Source of the DNA: Symbiodinium sp. CCMP2592 | Lineage: Eukaryota > Sar > Dinophyceae > Suessiales > Symbiodiniaceae | NCBI GenBank assembly: GCA_905221615.1 | Contig: CAJNDT010003124.1 | Span: 307,001 to 371,000, forward strand | Length of the DNA stretch: 64,000 bases | Direction: 5' to 3' | In this document: positions 20,322-28,307 of the stretch, piece by piece | Position numbering within the stretch: position 1 is the first letter of the stretch | Layout: each line of letters begins with the position of its first letter | Notes under the pieces: model-generated | Databases searched by the model: none | Told to the model about the DNA's origin: nothing | Seen by the model: the letters and a program-made list of their open reading frames with translations, nothing else | Made by a program: the position numbers and the translations under genes

Positions 20322-20464
20322 CGACCATCTCTGCTTGTCAGCTAAAGTTACAGCAGGTATTACAGCACATGTGCTTCTATGCATCGCAGCTACAAATCAC
20401 TGCCATTCTTCAGTCCTTTTAGGCTCCCCAGTTTGGCTCTGCCTCCATTAGCTAGCCTGCAACG

Positions 20465-21115
20465 ATGGAGGACGCATTTGTTCAGCGAATTTTCCACTTC
20501 CTGACGCCGATGCTTCTACGCCTCGACTTCTACCTGCGGCTGACAGACCAGGATCACACAGCCATCGACGACTTGAGAAGCCAGCCCAGCCTCACGGGAC
20601 CAGGCCTCACCCCAACCGAGGAAGCTTTTCGTACGGACAGGTCGATAGCAGCCAGAACAGGTCTCCTAAAACTTCTCCAGGAGTGCTTTAACCACTGGCC
20701 GGCCCTCTCCATCAACTACGTCTCTGCGCCGGACACACCGGACCTGACTGACATGCACCTTATCTACGAGGTCACGCAGCCGCGTCTAAAACAGGTCCGA
20801 CGACTTGCTACTGTCAACCGAGTATGGCATGACCTCATATCAGCCATGATCTCTGGTCAAGCCCGTATCAATACAGTGGAACTTTTGGTGGCGATGTCAC
20901 GCCTGCGCAAGACAGGCTCAGTGTCGATCCAGGAAGGCCGGGATGTCTTCTGCCTCCCGGTCTCGATGGCGTTTCGACTGCCGGTTGAGACCCTCACTTC
21001 ACCTCTGGCACGCACAGCTCCCGCCGCTGCCTACCGCGCCTCGGGCTTCAACGCTTGGCATGCGCTCCTCTTCGACAGCTACGATGACCTGCTAGCGCAC
21101 GCGCCCCAGGATTGA
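20465..21115 (+). CDS. Tandem paralogue A, F-box-like motif
   Basis: 216 residues, no family recognised with certainty. It shares its layout with the next two genes: a start followed by about 20 mostly hydrophobic residues ending in LRLDFY, a variable middle, then a helix pair (VRRLATVNRVWHDLISAMI) that resembles the core of an F-box. A is the most diverged of the three. If the motif is a true F-box it would recruit SKP1, but F-boxes usually lie near the N-terminus, whereas here the motif is central. Confidence 0.6.
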   Translation: MEDAFVQRIFHFLTPMLLRLDFYLRLTDQDHTAIDDLRSQPSLTGPGLTPTEEAFRTDRSIAARTGLLKLLQECFNHWPALSINYVSAPDTPDLTDMHLIYEVTQPRLKQVRRLATVNRVWHDLISAMISGQARINTVELLVAMSRLRKTGSVSIQEGRDVFCLPVSMAFRLPVETLTSPLARTAPAAAYRASGFNAWHALLFDSYDDLLAHAPQD

Positions 21116-21151
21116 TCAGCAGGTGAAGACTACATAGTAGCTCCCTCAGAA

Positions 21152-21189
21152 GCGCACAGCGCACCTCTGCTGGCATTAGGGCACAGCCC
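21152..21189 (+). repeat. Twin ACA hairpin 9
   Basis: GCGC-ACA-GCGC at 21152-21162 and GGGC-ACA-GCCC at 21179-21189, 36 bases after the stop of paralogue A. Confidence 0.88.
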
Positions 21190-21410
21190 ACGGCCGATAA
21201 CCGAAACATTGGCTGGTGCGACGGCCGCGCAACAGGCCTGACCGTGCCATTAAGGTTTCTAACTTTTTGAAGCTGCTCGGCATGAAAACTGGGCATCCTC
21301 CGCGCCAGCCAGAGTAAGCAGTGCGCTCGCTTTGCCTTGAGCTATCTCTTGGCATGTCCCCTACTCCCTGCCAGGCTCTGTCAGCTAGCTCCCAGCGTCC
21401 CCTAACTGCC

Positions 21411-21923
21411 ATGGACGAGCTCTCTCTGCGCCAAGCTATGAAATACCTGCTCCCAGGGGTACTGACCATCGACTCCTACGACGCCTCGCCCTATCCCACC
21501 TCCTACTGGAACGATCTGGACCTTCTTCATGATGAAGCTCGTGCCACTCGTGATCGTCTACGTGACCTCCTTCTACGTTGGGCTCGCACGGGTCCCTTCT
21601 CGCAGTACTCCATTATCGGAGACACACTCAGGATTGACCACAATGGAGTGCATGCTCAGCTCGGCATCGTCAATCTCAATCTGCTACAAGCAATTCCGCT
21701 AGCGGCGGTTTGCCGTGCGTGGTACTCCGTAACTGCCCGCCTCATCGACGGCAAACCCTGGATAGGAGTGTGGAGAGCCTACATCCAGCTGCGTAAGCAA
21801 GGTGCAGGAGTTTTCATTGAAGTGCTGCCAGATCAAGCCGGCACTCTTTCGAGCGAGGCCATCAGCGTCCACTATGAGCAGGTGCACTTCATTCCGACCT
21901 CAGTCTTGAGACGTCCTCTATAG
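21411..21923 (+). CDS. Tandem paralogue B, F-box-like motif
   Basis: The frame is open from 21321, but the ATG at 21411 (MDELSLRQAMKYLLPG) aligns with the starts of paralogues A and C and is preferred, giving 170 residues. It shares LTIDSY near residue 18 and the central block GVHAQLGI...LLQAIPLAAVCRAWYS with paralogue C, where the helix pair is again F-box-like. The C-terminal beta-rich part (GVFIEVLPDQ, EAISVHYEQVHF) also aligns with C. Function unknown. Confidence 0.65.
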   Translation: MDELSLRQAMKYLLPGVLTIDSYDASPYPTSYWNDLDLLHDEARATRDRLRDLLLRWARTGPFSQYSIIGDTLRIDHNGVHAQLGIVNLNLLQAIPLAAVCRAWYSVTARLIDGKPWIGVWRAYIQLRKQGAGVFIEVLPDQAGTLSSEAISVHYEQVHFIPTSVLRRPL

Positions 21924-21930
21924 GGCAAAG

Positions 21931-21962
21931 GGCACAGCCTTCAGACAACTGGTCACAGACCA
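21931..21962 (+). repeat. Twin ACA hairpin 10 (7 nt after paralogue B stop)
   Basis: GGC-ACA-GCC at 21931-21939 and TGGTC-ACA-GACCA at 21950-21962. Confidence 0.88.
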
Positions 21963-22107
21963 TGCGACGAGCCGGGCTTCTCCACTCTGGAAAAGGCAAA
22001 CCCGATTAGCGTTGCCCCTTAGTGTTGCGGCTCCATGTTGCGCTTCTAAGTAAGTTTCTCCGCAGTCTTTTCTAGGCTGCTCTCAGCTGCCCTGCCAACC
22101 ATTGAGG

Positions 22108-22740
22108 ATGTCTTCCCCTCTCTGCTCCGAATCATGTCGCTGCGCTCTCTCCTTCATCATTCCTGCAGTGGTGGTTGTGGATTTCTACTCGGACAACGGT
22201 TTGGACAGGGACATGTTGGCGACTGAAATCGCTGCATACAGACCCCCCTGGACTATAGTTCCCATACTGCTGCTCCGGAACGAGATCGAGGACCAAGCAC
22301 GCCTCTGGGCCTTTCGCCGATTACATAAAGGCCTAGCTGTCTTTGCGCAACGGTACGAAGACACTGACTATGACCAACAGGGTGTCCATGTCAGACTAGC
22401 GATACCGCAGCCAGACTTGCTGACAGCCATCTCACTGGCGTCGGTCAGCAAATCCTGGTGCGCAGCAGTGCTCTCCCAGGTGGAGCATAAGATCTTTGTG
22501 AGTTCACACCGCACTGCCAGGGCCGCTATGTCTCTCGGCCTACGTGTCATGGTCCAGTCCTTTGACACGCCCCAGTGGCATCTCGCGTCCGAGGAGCTTA
22601 CCATCCACATTCAACACCGCCAACAGGTCGTGGTGCAGAAGTTCCGGAACCCCCGTAACTCGGACGGACCGACGGCAACCATCAGCCGAGAAGCCGAGGA
22701 ATCCAGTGCTCTCCACGACCACTACTACAGACTTTTCTGA
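22108..22740 (+). CDS. Tandem paralogue C, F-box-like motif
   Basis: 210 residues from the ATG at 22108 (one upstream ATG at 22102 is possible). The N-terminal VVVDFY and the central GVHVRLAI...LLTAISLASVSKSWCA match paralogue B closely in layout; the C-terminal ELTIHIQHRQQVVV also aligns. No enzyme motif is visible. Three diverged copies in a row suggest duplication followed by diversification, as in recognition or adaptor proteins. Confidence 0.65.
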   Translation: MSSPLCSESCRCALSFIIPAVVVVDFYSDNGLDRDMLATEIAAYRPPWTIVPILLLRNEIEDQARLWAFRRLHKGLAVFAQRYEDTDYDQQGVHVRLAIPQPDLLTAISLASVSKSWCAAVLSQVEHKIFVSSHRTARAAMSLGLRVMVQSFDTPQWHLASEELTIHIQHRQQVVVQKFRNPRNSDGPTATISREAEESSALHDHYYRLF

Positions 22741-22784
22741 GCACTTTGGGCCATAGGCAGTTCACTGACTCAAGCAAGGAAAGT

Positions 22785-22839
22785 GGCACAGCCTCCGATT
22801 AAGTGTGGCACAGCCACCCAGCTTGTCACAGTCAGCAAC
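22785..22839 (+). repeat. Twin ACA hairpin 11 plus a broken third copy
   Basis: GGC-ACA-GCC at 22785-22793 and GTGGC-ACA-GCCAC at 22805-22817, 44 bases after the stop of paralogue C. A third CACAG at about 22835 (GTC-ACA-GTC) has lost its stem and may be a decayed arm. Confidence 0.85.
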
Positions 22840-23176
22840 GAGTGGCTCCCCTGCCCAGAGAAATCGACTTGCAGCATGCTAACACTCAGCTACTTGCATC
22901 ATTGTTTTCTCTCACCTGTGTTCTGAGTTCTGAGGTCTCGGCTACCACACGGCACCAACTCTCAGCCCGAGTGCCCTCTGCTGGTGTTCTTTGCCTAAGG
23001 TTGCCCAGCGTCGCTTGAGCTTCGTGCTTGGTCTTGAGACTATGCTAAACATTACATGTATACCGCAGCTGTCAGTTCGAACTGTTGTACCGGACGGAGC
23101 GGCAGGAGTATCGTAACAAGCATTTCAATCACGCCTTGCAGAAGCTACTTCTCGTAACAAACTGAGTCTTTACGAA
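22840..23176. other. Intergenic region without recognised gene
   Basis: About 340 bases between two twin hairpins. I see only short open frames and no conserved motif. Confidence 0.5.
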
Positions 23177-23211
23177 GAGCACAGCTCACCACTTGGCCGC
23201 GTGTCACAGAC
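23177..23211 (+). repeat. Twin ACA hairpin 12 (before glycosyltransferase)
   Basis: GAGC-ACA-GCTC at 23177-23187 and GTC-ACA-GAC at 23203-23211. The glycosyltransferase ATG is 27 bases downstream. Confidence 0.82.
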
Positions 23212-23238
23212 TCTGGCCCATCAGCTACAGCTGAGACC

Positions 23239-26200
23239 ATGGACAAACCTCCCAGTCTGGGCCCTTTTCTGGTGCTCAGCGATAGCACCTTGCAGCACAT
23301 GCTGCGGGGACACACTTACGGCGTGTTCCCGCTGCTGACGGGCCAGGTCTTAAGCTGCCCAGGCGCCGCCCTCAACATTTCTGCCGGCAGCGTCCCCTCC
23401 ATCTTGGAGCTCCTCCACTGGCAATTTGGGCTCTTTGGGCCGCACAAATTCACAGCGGCTGTGCAGAGTCCGCCGGTGGCCTCCATCTTGGAGAACCACC
23501 TCGACGGACAAATCAACGTTCGCTTCATTCCGCTGTCCCGAAGCCTGCGCCCGGAGAAGCAAATCAATTATGACTACCTGATCGATGGCAGGGTCCAATA
23601 TGGCTTCGCGGACAAGAACCTGCACAACCAAGAAATCATGGACCTTGCCCAGATGCCTGGTGTAGGAGGAGTAGAATGGCTCTACAACTCCAAGAACCTT
23701 CATTTCCGCCCCGAAGTCGCGGACATTGTCATCCCGGCGCTTGGAACCAGAGCCATCGAGGAAATGCGCAACACCCCAGGACTGCCTGTCCTCGTGGTCG
23801 CTGGTTGGAACGCTCGCGAACAGGACATGCATGTCGAAATGCTAGCTGCCCAGGCTCTGTCGCAATGCCGCAAGGTCCGTGATCTTTCAGAAGTAGCCAT
23901 GCAATACGGACATGGCCCCTGGGGAATGCGATTCACACATCTCCCAGAATGGGAAGCCGCCCCTGTCCCAGCCCTCCTCTTCCAGACCTACGTTCACGAC
24001 GAAAAGCCGGAACCGGCCCAAGTCGCGGCCAAAATGTTTGCTGGCTTCACCCGCAGATTCTGTGATGATGATGTTCTTCGGGCTACCCTGCGGCAACTCG
24101 CAGGAAAGTACGGCTCCAGTCTGCTGGATCGCCTCAGCCAACCTGCTCATCGAGCAGACGTATTCCGATACGTCTACCACTACCAGCACGGCGGCCTATA
24201 CGTCGACATCAAATGTGGCTTCGTGGTACCTTGGGAACAAGTACTTGTGTATCTCGCAGCAGATTGGAGCACAGCTCACTCAAAGAAGGCAGGTGAAGTG
24301 GGTCACAGACCCTCCCCACCTGGCCAACTCCCACAGGAGTTCATGGTCATGGCCATAGGAGTCAAAGGAGATCATATTTTTCAAGGCATCATCTATGGCA
24401 AGCCCAGACATCCCTTGATGAGGGAAGCCATACAGCACGCCTTCAGCCGTCAGGTTATGACAGCGAAGGCAAACTTGGAATACATGACCTTCTGCAAATA
24501 TCTTTGGCAGATCTTGGGTCGCGACCTTGGTCACTCCCCTCAGCCGGGATGGAATGTTTCCACCAAATTCGGCCCCATCTACCTGTTCTCAGAGCGCTGG
24601 GACAAGCGAGTGAAGAACAAGAAGTACGACAATGATGGCCACTACTTCGTGACTACCAACAACACGACCGTTGCATATACCCGTTGCTGGAAGTGGCTGA
24701 AGGGATTTCAGGGAGACCCAACCACCAAGGAACGCACAGACCGCATGCTGCAGAGCCAACTCCCTGACATCTCCCTTGAAATCCAGTCTGACAGACCTGA
24801 AGAGCACAGCTCACCACAGCCACTTAGGTCACAGACCATGGCAACCGCCTCATCGGCTCCCCCTCCTCCCACTCAGGAGGATATTGAAGCCTATGTGGCC
24901 GACAGCATCCAGTACAACTCCTTTGCAGAGATCATGGCTACGGTCCGTGCAACCCACCACTACAATCAAGACCTTACAGAGCAGGATGTGCTGGAGCTTA
25001 TCCCTAGAGGATTAGGGCAAGTGAAAGTCTCGGGGGACATGTGGCTATGCTGCTTGCACTGCCGCAAGCACAACAGGCAGGTGCAATTCAGCACTAGCCA
25101 CGGCCTTAAGAACCACTTTGTCACTCAGAAGCACAACCCAGCACTCAGTGCCACGCCAGCCCCCCACTCTCCCCCCCCTCCTCCTCCCCCCAAGCTCCCC
25201 CAGGAAATTCCTCTTCCCCCCAGCAGTACCAGGACCAAAGGTGTGGACAAAGCAGCCGGCTTTGAGCCGCCACCCTCCCCCCCTTGCCCTTTCACCTCCT
25301 CAGCAGCTGAAAAGGCGGCCTTCAAAGCAGGCCAAGCAGAAACACCGAAGGCGGCCCCAGCGCTTCCGGTTAAGGCCCCACCGCCCTTGGTGGCCACCCA
25401 AAGCCCCCCGCCCTCATCTTCATCGGCGGCACCAGCCCCCCCTCCTGCGATTCCGGTCCCCCCGATCCTTCCGCATCCCCCCAAGTCCGTCTCTCCTCCA
25501 ACCCCCGCCACCCAGGCCGCTCCGCGCTCCCACACGCCCCCTCCTCCCTCTTCCCGCCCCCCGTCAGCATATGAGCCTCCGGAATCCAATGCGGAACTCG
25601 TCGGCTATGTCCCGCAGCCGGCTCCACGGCTGACAGTACGCTACACGAGGCAGGAGTTGGCTCAGCTGCTGAGCTCCCAGTCCCATCAAGACTGGATTCG
25701 GGCCTTAGCTTCCATCAACATCCTGGTGGCCCCGGTCATTCTTGGCGGCCTCACCAACCAGGAACAACAGACCCTTTGGTCTACCAGGATGGAAGCACTC
25801 CGAGAAGTTCCGCCGCTGTTCTCTGCCATCAAGTCCGTCAGGACGCAAACCGGCCTCACATGGGACACCGCCATGTCGGTAAGGCGAGTCCTCACAAGCG
25901 ATGGGAAGGTCACCATCGCCACAGGAGCGGGCGATGCCTACCGCGAGCTGGACGCGCCAACAAAAGTGCATGGCCTTATCCATGCCTGCTTCAACAAGAT
26001 GTGGGACGAAAAGGCTTTTCAGCAACACTTCCCCTCGTGGGTCGAATTCAATATGATCGCCACCACCATAGTGGCAGTCTACAACGAGACTGCAAAATCA
26101 GCTGGACTCCCAGCTCGTGTCTTCCGGGTCAAACCTGACAAAAATGCCTACTCCATCATGAAGATGCGGATACAGCATGACAAAGGGAACGAAGAGGACA

Positions 26201-26418
26201 AGCGCATGGCCAAGCTGGCTGCTGCTGCAACTCACAAGCGCCCACAGATGCAGGAGGCAGACACAGAGGGCAAGCGGCAGCGCGATGGCCCCTCCTCATC
26301 CTCCTCGTCCCAGTGGGCCAGACAGGCACGTTCATCTCAGGACGACGACTGGGACTGGTGGCAGCAGTGGTCCTGGCACGGATACTCTCAGCAGTGGCCA
26401 AAAGGTCATGACCAGTGA
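23239..26418 (+). CDS. GT32-like glycosyltransferase fused in frame to zinc-finger, proline-rich protein
   Basis: 1059 residues. The N-terminal 230 residues are unassigned. From about 258 (ALLFQTYVHDEK) the sequence follows GT32-like sugar transferases, with RADVFRYVYHYQHGGLYVDIK carrying Asp 307 and Asp 323. The usual second Asp of the DXD metal site is replaced in DIK, a form I believe occurs in some members. A twin hairpin (24267-24312) is inserted in frame next to this domain. At residues 521-533 a second twin hairpin is read through, directly followed by an ATG (24838). The rest has a C2H2-like finger (CLHCRKHNRQ, ending HFVTQKH), a long proline-rich segment, a helical domain and a basic, Trp/Gln-rich tail. 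The frame may be one fusion or two cistrons that happen to share a frame. Confidence 0.7.
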   Translation: MDKPPSLGPFLVLSDSTLQHMLRGHTYGVFPLLTGQVLSCPGAALNISAGSVPSILELLHWQFGLFGPHKFTAAVQSPPVASILENHLDGQINVRFIPLSRSLRPEKQINYDYLIDGRVQYGFADKNLHNQEIMDLAQMPGVGGVEWLYNSKNLHFRPEVADIVIPALGTRAIEEMRNTPGLPVLVVAGWNAREQDMHVEMLAAQALSQCRKVRDLSEVAMQYGHGPWGMRFTHLPEWEAAPVPALLFQTYVHDEKPEPAQVAAKMFAGFTRRFCDDDVLRATLRQLAGKYGSSLLDRLSQPAHRADVFRYVYHYQHGGLYVDIKCGFVVPWEQVLVYLAADWSTAHSKKAGEVGHRPSPPGQLPQEFMVMAIGVKGDHIFQGIIYGKPRHPLMREAIQHAFSRQVMTAKANLEYMTFCKYLWQILGRDLGHSPQPGWNVSTKFGPIYLFSERWDKRVKNKKYDNDGHYFVTTNNTTVAYTRCWKWLKGFQGDPTTKERTDRMLQSQLPDISLEIQSDRPEEHSSPQPLRSQTMATASSAPPPPTQEDIEAYVADSIQYNSFAEIMATVRATHHYNQDLTEQDVLELIPRGLGQVKVSGDMWLCCLHCRKHNRQVQFSTSHGLKNHFVTQKHNPALSATPAPHSPPPPPPPKLPQEIPLPPSSTRTKGVDKAAGFEPPPSPPCPFTSSAAEKAAFKAGQAETPKAAPALPVKAPPPLVATQSPPPSSSSAAPAPPPAIPVPPILPHPPKSVSPPTPATQAAPRSHTPPPPSSRPPSAYEPPESNAELVGYVPQPAPRLTVRYTRQELAQLLSSQSHQDWIRALASINILVAPVILGGLTNQEQQTLWSTRMEALREVPPLFSAIKSVRTQTGLTWDTAMSVRRVLTSDGKVTIATGAGDAYRELDAPTKVHGLIHACFNKMWDEKAFQQHFPSWVEFNMIATTIVAVYNETAKSAGLPARVFRVKPDKNAYSIMKMRIQHDKGNEEDKRMAKLAAAATHKRPQMQEADTEGKRQRDGPSSSSSSQWARQARSSQDDDWDWWQQWSWHGYSQQWPKGHDQ
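24267..24312 (+). repeat. Twin ACA hairpin 13 (in-frame insertion in glycosyltransferase)
   Basis: GAGC-ACA-GCTC at 24267-24277 and GGGTC-ACA-GACCC at 24300-24312. It interrupts the glycosyltransferase shortly after the DIK motif but keeps the frame, adding roughly 15 polar residues. Confidence 0.87.
24802..24837 (+). repeat. Twin ACA hairpin 14 (ends at an ATG)
   Basis: GAGC-ACA-GCTC at 24802-24812 and GGTC-ACA-GACC at 24827-24837. The next base begins an ATG in good context (gaccATGg). Confidence 0.87.
24838..26418 (+). CDS. Alternative separate cistron: zinc-finger, proline-rich, basic-tail protein
   Basis: If translation starts at the ATG directly after twin hairpin 14, the product has 526 residues: a helical N-terminus, a C2H2-like finger (CLHC...HFVTQKH), about 200 residues rich in Pro/Ser, a helical domain and a tail with KRQRD and alternating Trp/Gln. 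The position of the hairpin matches its intergenic placement elsewhere. The finger and basic tail suggest nucleic-acid binding, perhaps a gag/ORF1-type role. Whether it is separate from the glycosyltransferase is undecided. Confidence 0.45.
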   Translation: MATASSAPPPPTQEDIEAYVADSIQYNSFAEIMATVRATHHYNQDLTEQDVLELIPRGLGQVKVSGDMWLCCLHCRKHNRQVQFSTSHGLKNHFVTQKHNPALSATPAPHSPPPPPPPKLPQEIPLPPSSTRTKGVDKAAGFEPPPSPPCPFTSSAAEKAAFKAGQAETPKAAPALPVKAPPPLVATQSPPPSSSSAAPAPPPAIPVPPILPHPPKSVSPPTPATQAAPRSHTPPPPSSRPPSAYEPPESNAELVGYVPQPAPRLTVRYTRQELAQLLSSQSHQDWIRALASINILVAPVILGGLTNQEQQTLWSTRMEALREVPPLFSAIKSVRTQTGLTWDTAMSVRRVLTSDGKVTIATGAGDAYRELDAPTKVHGLIHACFNKMWDEKAFQQHFPSWVEFNMIATTIVAVYNETAKSAGLPARVFRVKPDKNAYSIMKMRIQHDKGNEEDKRMAKLAAAATHKRPQMQEADTEGKRQRDGPSSSSSSQWARQARSSQDDDWDWWQQWSWHGYSQQWPKGHDQ

Positions 26419-26430
26419 GGGCGATAATAT

Positions 26431-26463
26431 GTCACAGACTCTATGATCCCTTATGTCACAGAC
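26431..26463 (+). repeat. Twin ACA hairpin 15 (12 nt after last stop)
   Basis: GTC-ACA-GAC at 26431-26439 and GTC-ACA-GAC at 26455-26463. This is the last copy and marks the right limit of the block. Confidence 0.8.
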
Positions 26464-26944
26464 TCAGGGAATTCGGCACTCTTCCGACGCCTAGCACATC
26501 TCTTCGGAAGACTGCGAATCGCGTGCTAGCCTCGCTTAAAACAGCACTTTGCGCTTCAGCAGATTGCCAGCATCGAAGCTGCCCCAAGACTCACGACACC
26601 GAAATTGCCTCAGGTACCAGCGGTCATCCGCACATGACCCTTACGGCCTTCTGTCTTCAACATGAGTAATCCGTGTGGGACGCCACGAGACGGATACTCC
26701 GGGTGGCGGCTTCATCTGAGGTACGGCCTATTTGTTGAGACAGGTGCACAGATGGACGCGTCTGTTCACGCCAAGGTGTCGGAGAAGGAAGCTTTTTAGT
26801 CGAAGTAGCAGTTGAAATAGTTTGTCAAGTTCGAGCTGATTAGAGAGACATGAGCGATGCATGCTAGAAGCAGTTTCACGAGTGCATGAGACCAATGGCG
26901 CCCGCAAAGCGCAGAGCACGCTCGCGCAGCGTTCAATTGAAAAA
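26464..26944. other. Region without recognised gene at right edge of block
   Basis: About 480 bases between the last hairpin and the AGT tract, with only short frames. It could be the 3' untranslated end of the block. Confidence 0.5.
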
Positions 26945-26973
26945 TAGTAGTATTAGTAGTAGTAGTAGTAGTC

Positions 26974-27015
<42 letters not shown>

Positions 27016-27028
27016 CTAGTAGTAGTAC

Positions 27029-27093
<65 letters not shown>

Positions 27094-27094
27094 A

Positions 27095-27156
<62 letters not shown>

Positions 27157-27440
27157 CAAGTAGCAGTAGTAGTCGCACTCGCAGTCGCAGTCGCCTTCGC
27201 CGTCGCCGTCGCCGTCGCAGTCGTCGTCGTCGTCGTAGTCGTAGTCGAAGGCGTAGTCGTCGTAGTAGTCAGCGTAGTAGTCGTCGCAGTCGTCGTAGTC
27301 GTCGTAGTCGTCGTTGTCGTAGTCGTCGTAGTCGTAGTCGCAGTCGGACTCGCAGCCGCAGCCGCAGTCGCAGTAGCAGTAGCAGTAGCAGTAGTAGTAG
27401 CAGTAGTAGTAGTAGTAGTAGTAGTAGTAATAATAGTAAC
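26945..27440. repeat. Long (AGT)n tract grading into CGT/AGT mixed triplets
   Basis: The part 26945-27155 is nearly pure AGT/TAG. From about 27170 to 27370 AGT alternates with CGT, CTC and GCC, then returns to AGT up to 27430. Because stops are lacking, long Ser/Arg- or Thr-rich frames appear on both strands; these are repeat artefacts. Confidence 0.95.
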
Positions 27441-28253
27441 TGCGACTGCGACTATGGTTTCGACTACGACTGCGACGACCACGAAGTGACGACGACGACT
27501 GCAGTCTTGCTCAGGTTCCTGCTGACTTTAATTTCACAAACTCCCGCTAAGAGCTTTTCTGGGGGCTGGATTAATGTAGGGTCGCAACGTGAATGGTGAC
27601 GCTTTAGAGCAGGGCTGCTCGAAGCTGGAACAGCCACAAGGCTGCAGTTGACTAACGGCCCTAAGGGGAGTATGGGAGGTCCCCCAAAACCGGAACCCCA
27701 AAGATACCTTGAAGTCTGGGAGGTCACCATGCTCGAGAGCAGCGTGCGCTGTGAGCTCGATGCCCAGGGCCGCGCCAAGAGAGACGGCTCTCGCGTGCAA
27801 GAGGCGATTCGGAGATTCAGATGTGTATGAGACCCTACCCTAAACCCTAAACCCTTTGGGGCTTTTCGCAAGGGGTAGGTTCTGAAAGGTGGAAGTATCT
27901 AGCGACTGCGAGTACTTGCTAGATGCTAGATATGGCTGTGGGAGGGTATCTCGCACCGCAATTTCCACACCATTTGCAGGGAACGTGTGCACCCGCATAA
28001 CCCTCAACCCTAAACCCCCGTACACAGCTAGCATCCTTGGCATTGTCCTCTCTGGCCATACCTGCATACGAAGTCGAGCGATTCTCTTTACATGCTTAAC
28101 GCCACGCCCTAAACCCGAAGTCTTAAGCACAATCAGCACACATCTCTGGGCTAAAGTTCCGAACTGTACAACGCCAAGAACTCAGCCACAAATGGTTGAA
28201 GCTAAACCCCAAACCATATAAACCTCACAGCCCCGAGGCCTTATAAGCCTCAT
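27441..28253. other. Unassigned region, short telomere-like motif
   Basis: Contains one short CCCTAAA run (27833-27857) and several short frames on both strands. None carries a domain I can name. Confidence 0.4.
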
Positions 28254-28307
28254 CCCTAAACCCTAAACCTAAACCCTAAACCTAAACCTAAACCCTAAAC
28301 CCTAAGC
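28254..28307. repeat. Telomere-like (CCCTAAA)n tract
   Basis: About seven units of CCCTAAA or CCTAAA. The plant/algal-type telomere repeat appears interstitially here and many more times to the right. Confidence 0.9.

Larger units (their letters stand above)
11290..26463 (+). mobile_element. Candidate composite element: co-oriented gene block with twin hairpins
   Basis: About nine frames, all on the plus strand, run from the LINE-type polyprotein to the last twin hairpin at 26431-26463. The block is marked off from its surroundings by dense coding, by 15 copies of one twin-hairpin element and by (AGT)n tracts at both ends. No terminal repeats or target duplications were identified, so the limits are inferred. 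The alternative is an ordinary cluster of host genes next to a LINE that was later invaded by the hairpin elements. Confidence 0.45.

Noticed and set aside
26796-27599. Thr-, Ser/Arg- and Leu-rich frames in the AGT/CGT tract
   Set aside because: Products of a triplet repeat that is open in all frames on both strands; no non-repeat protein sequence.
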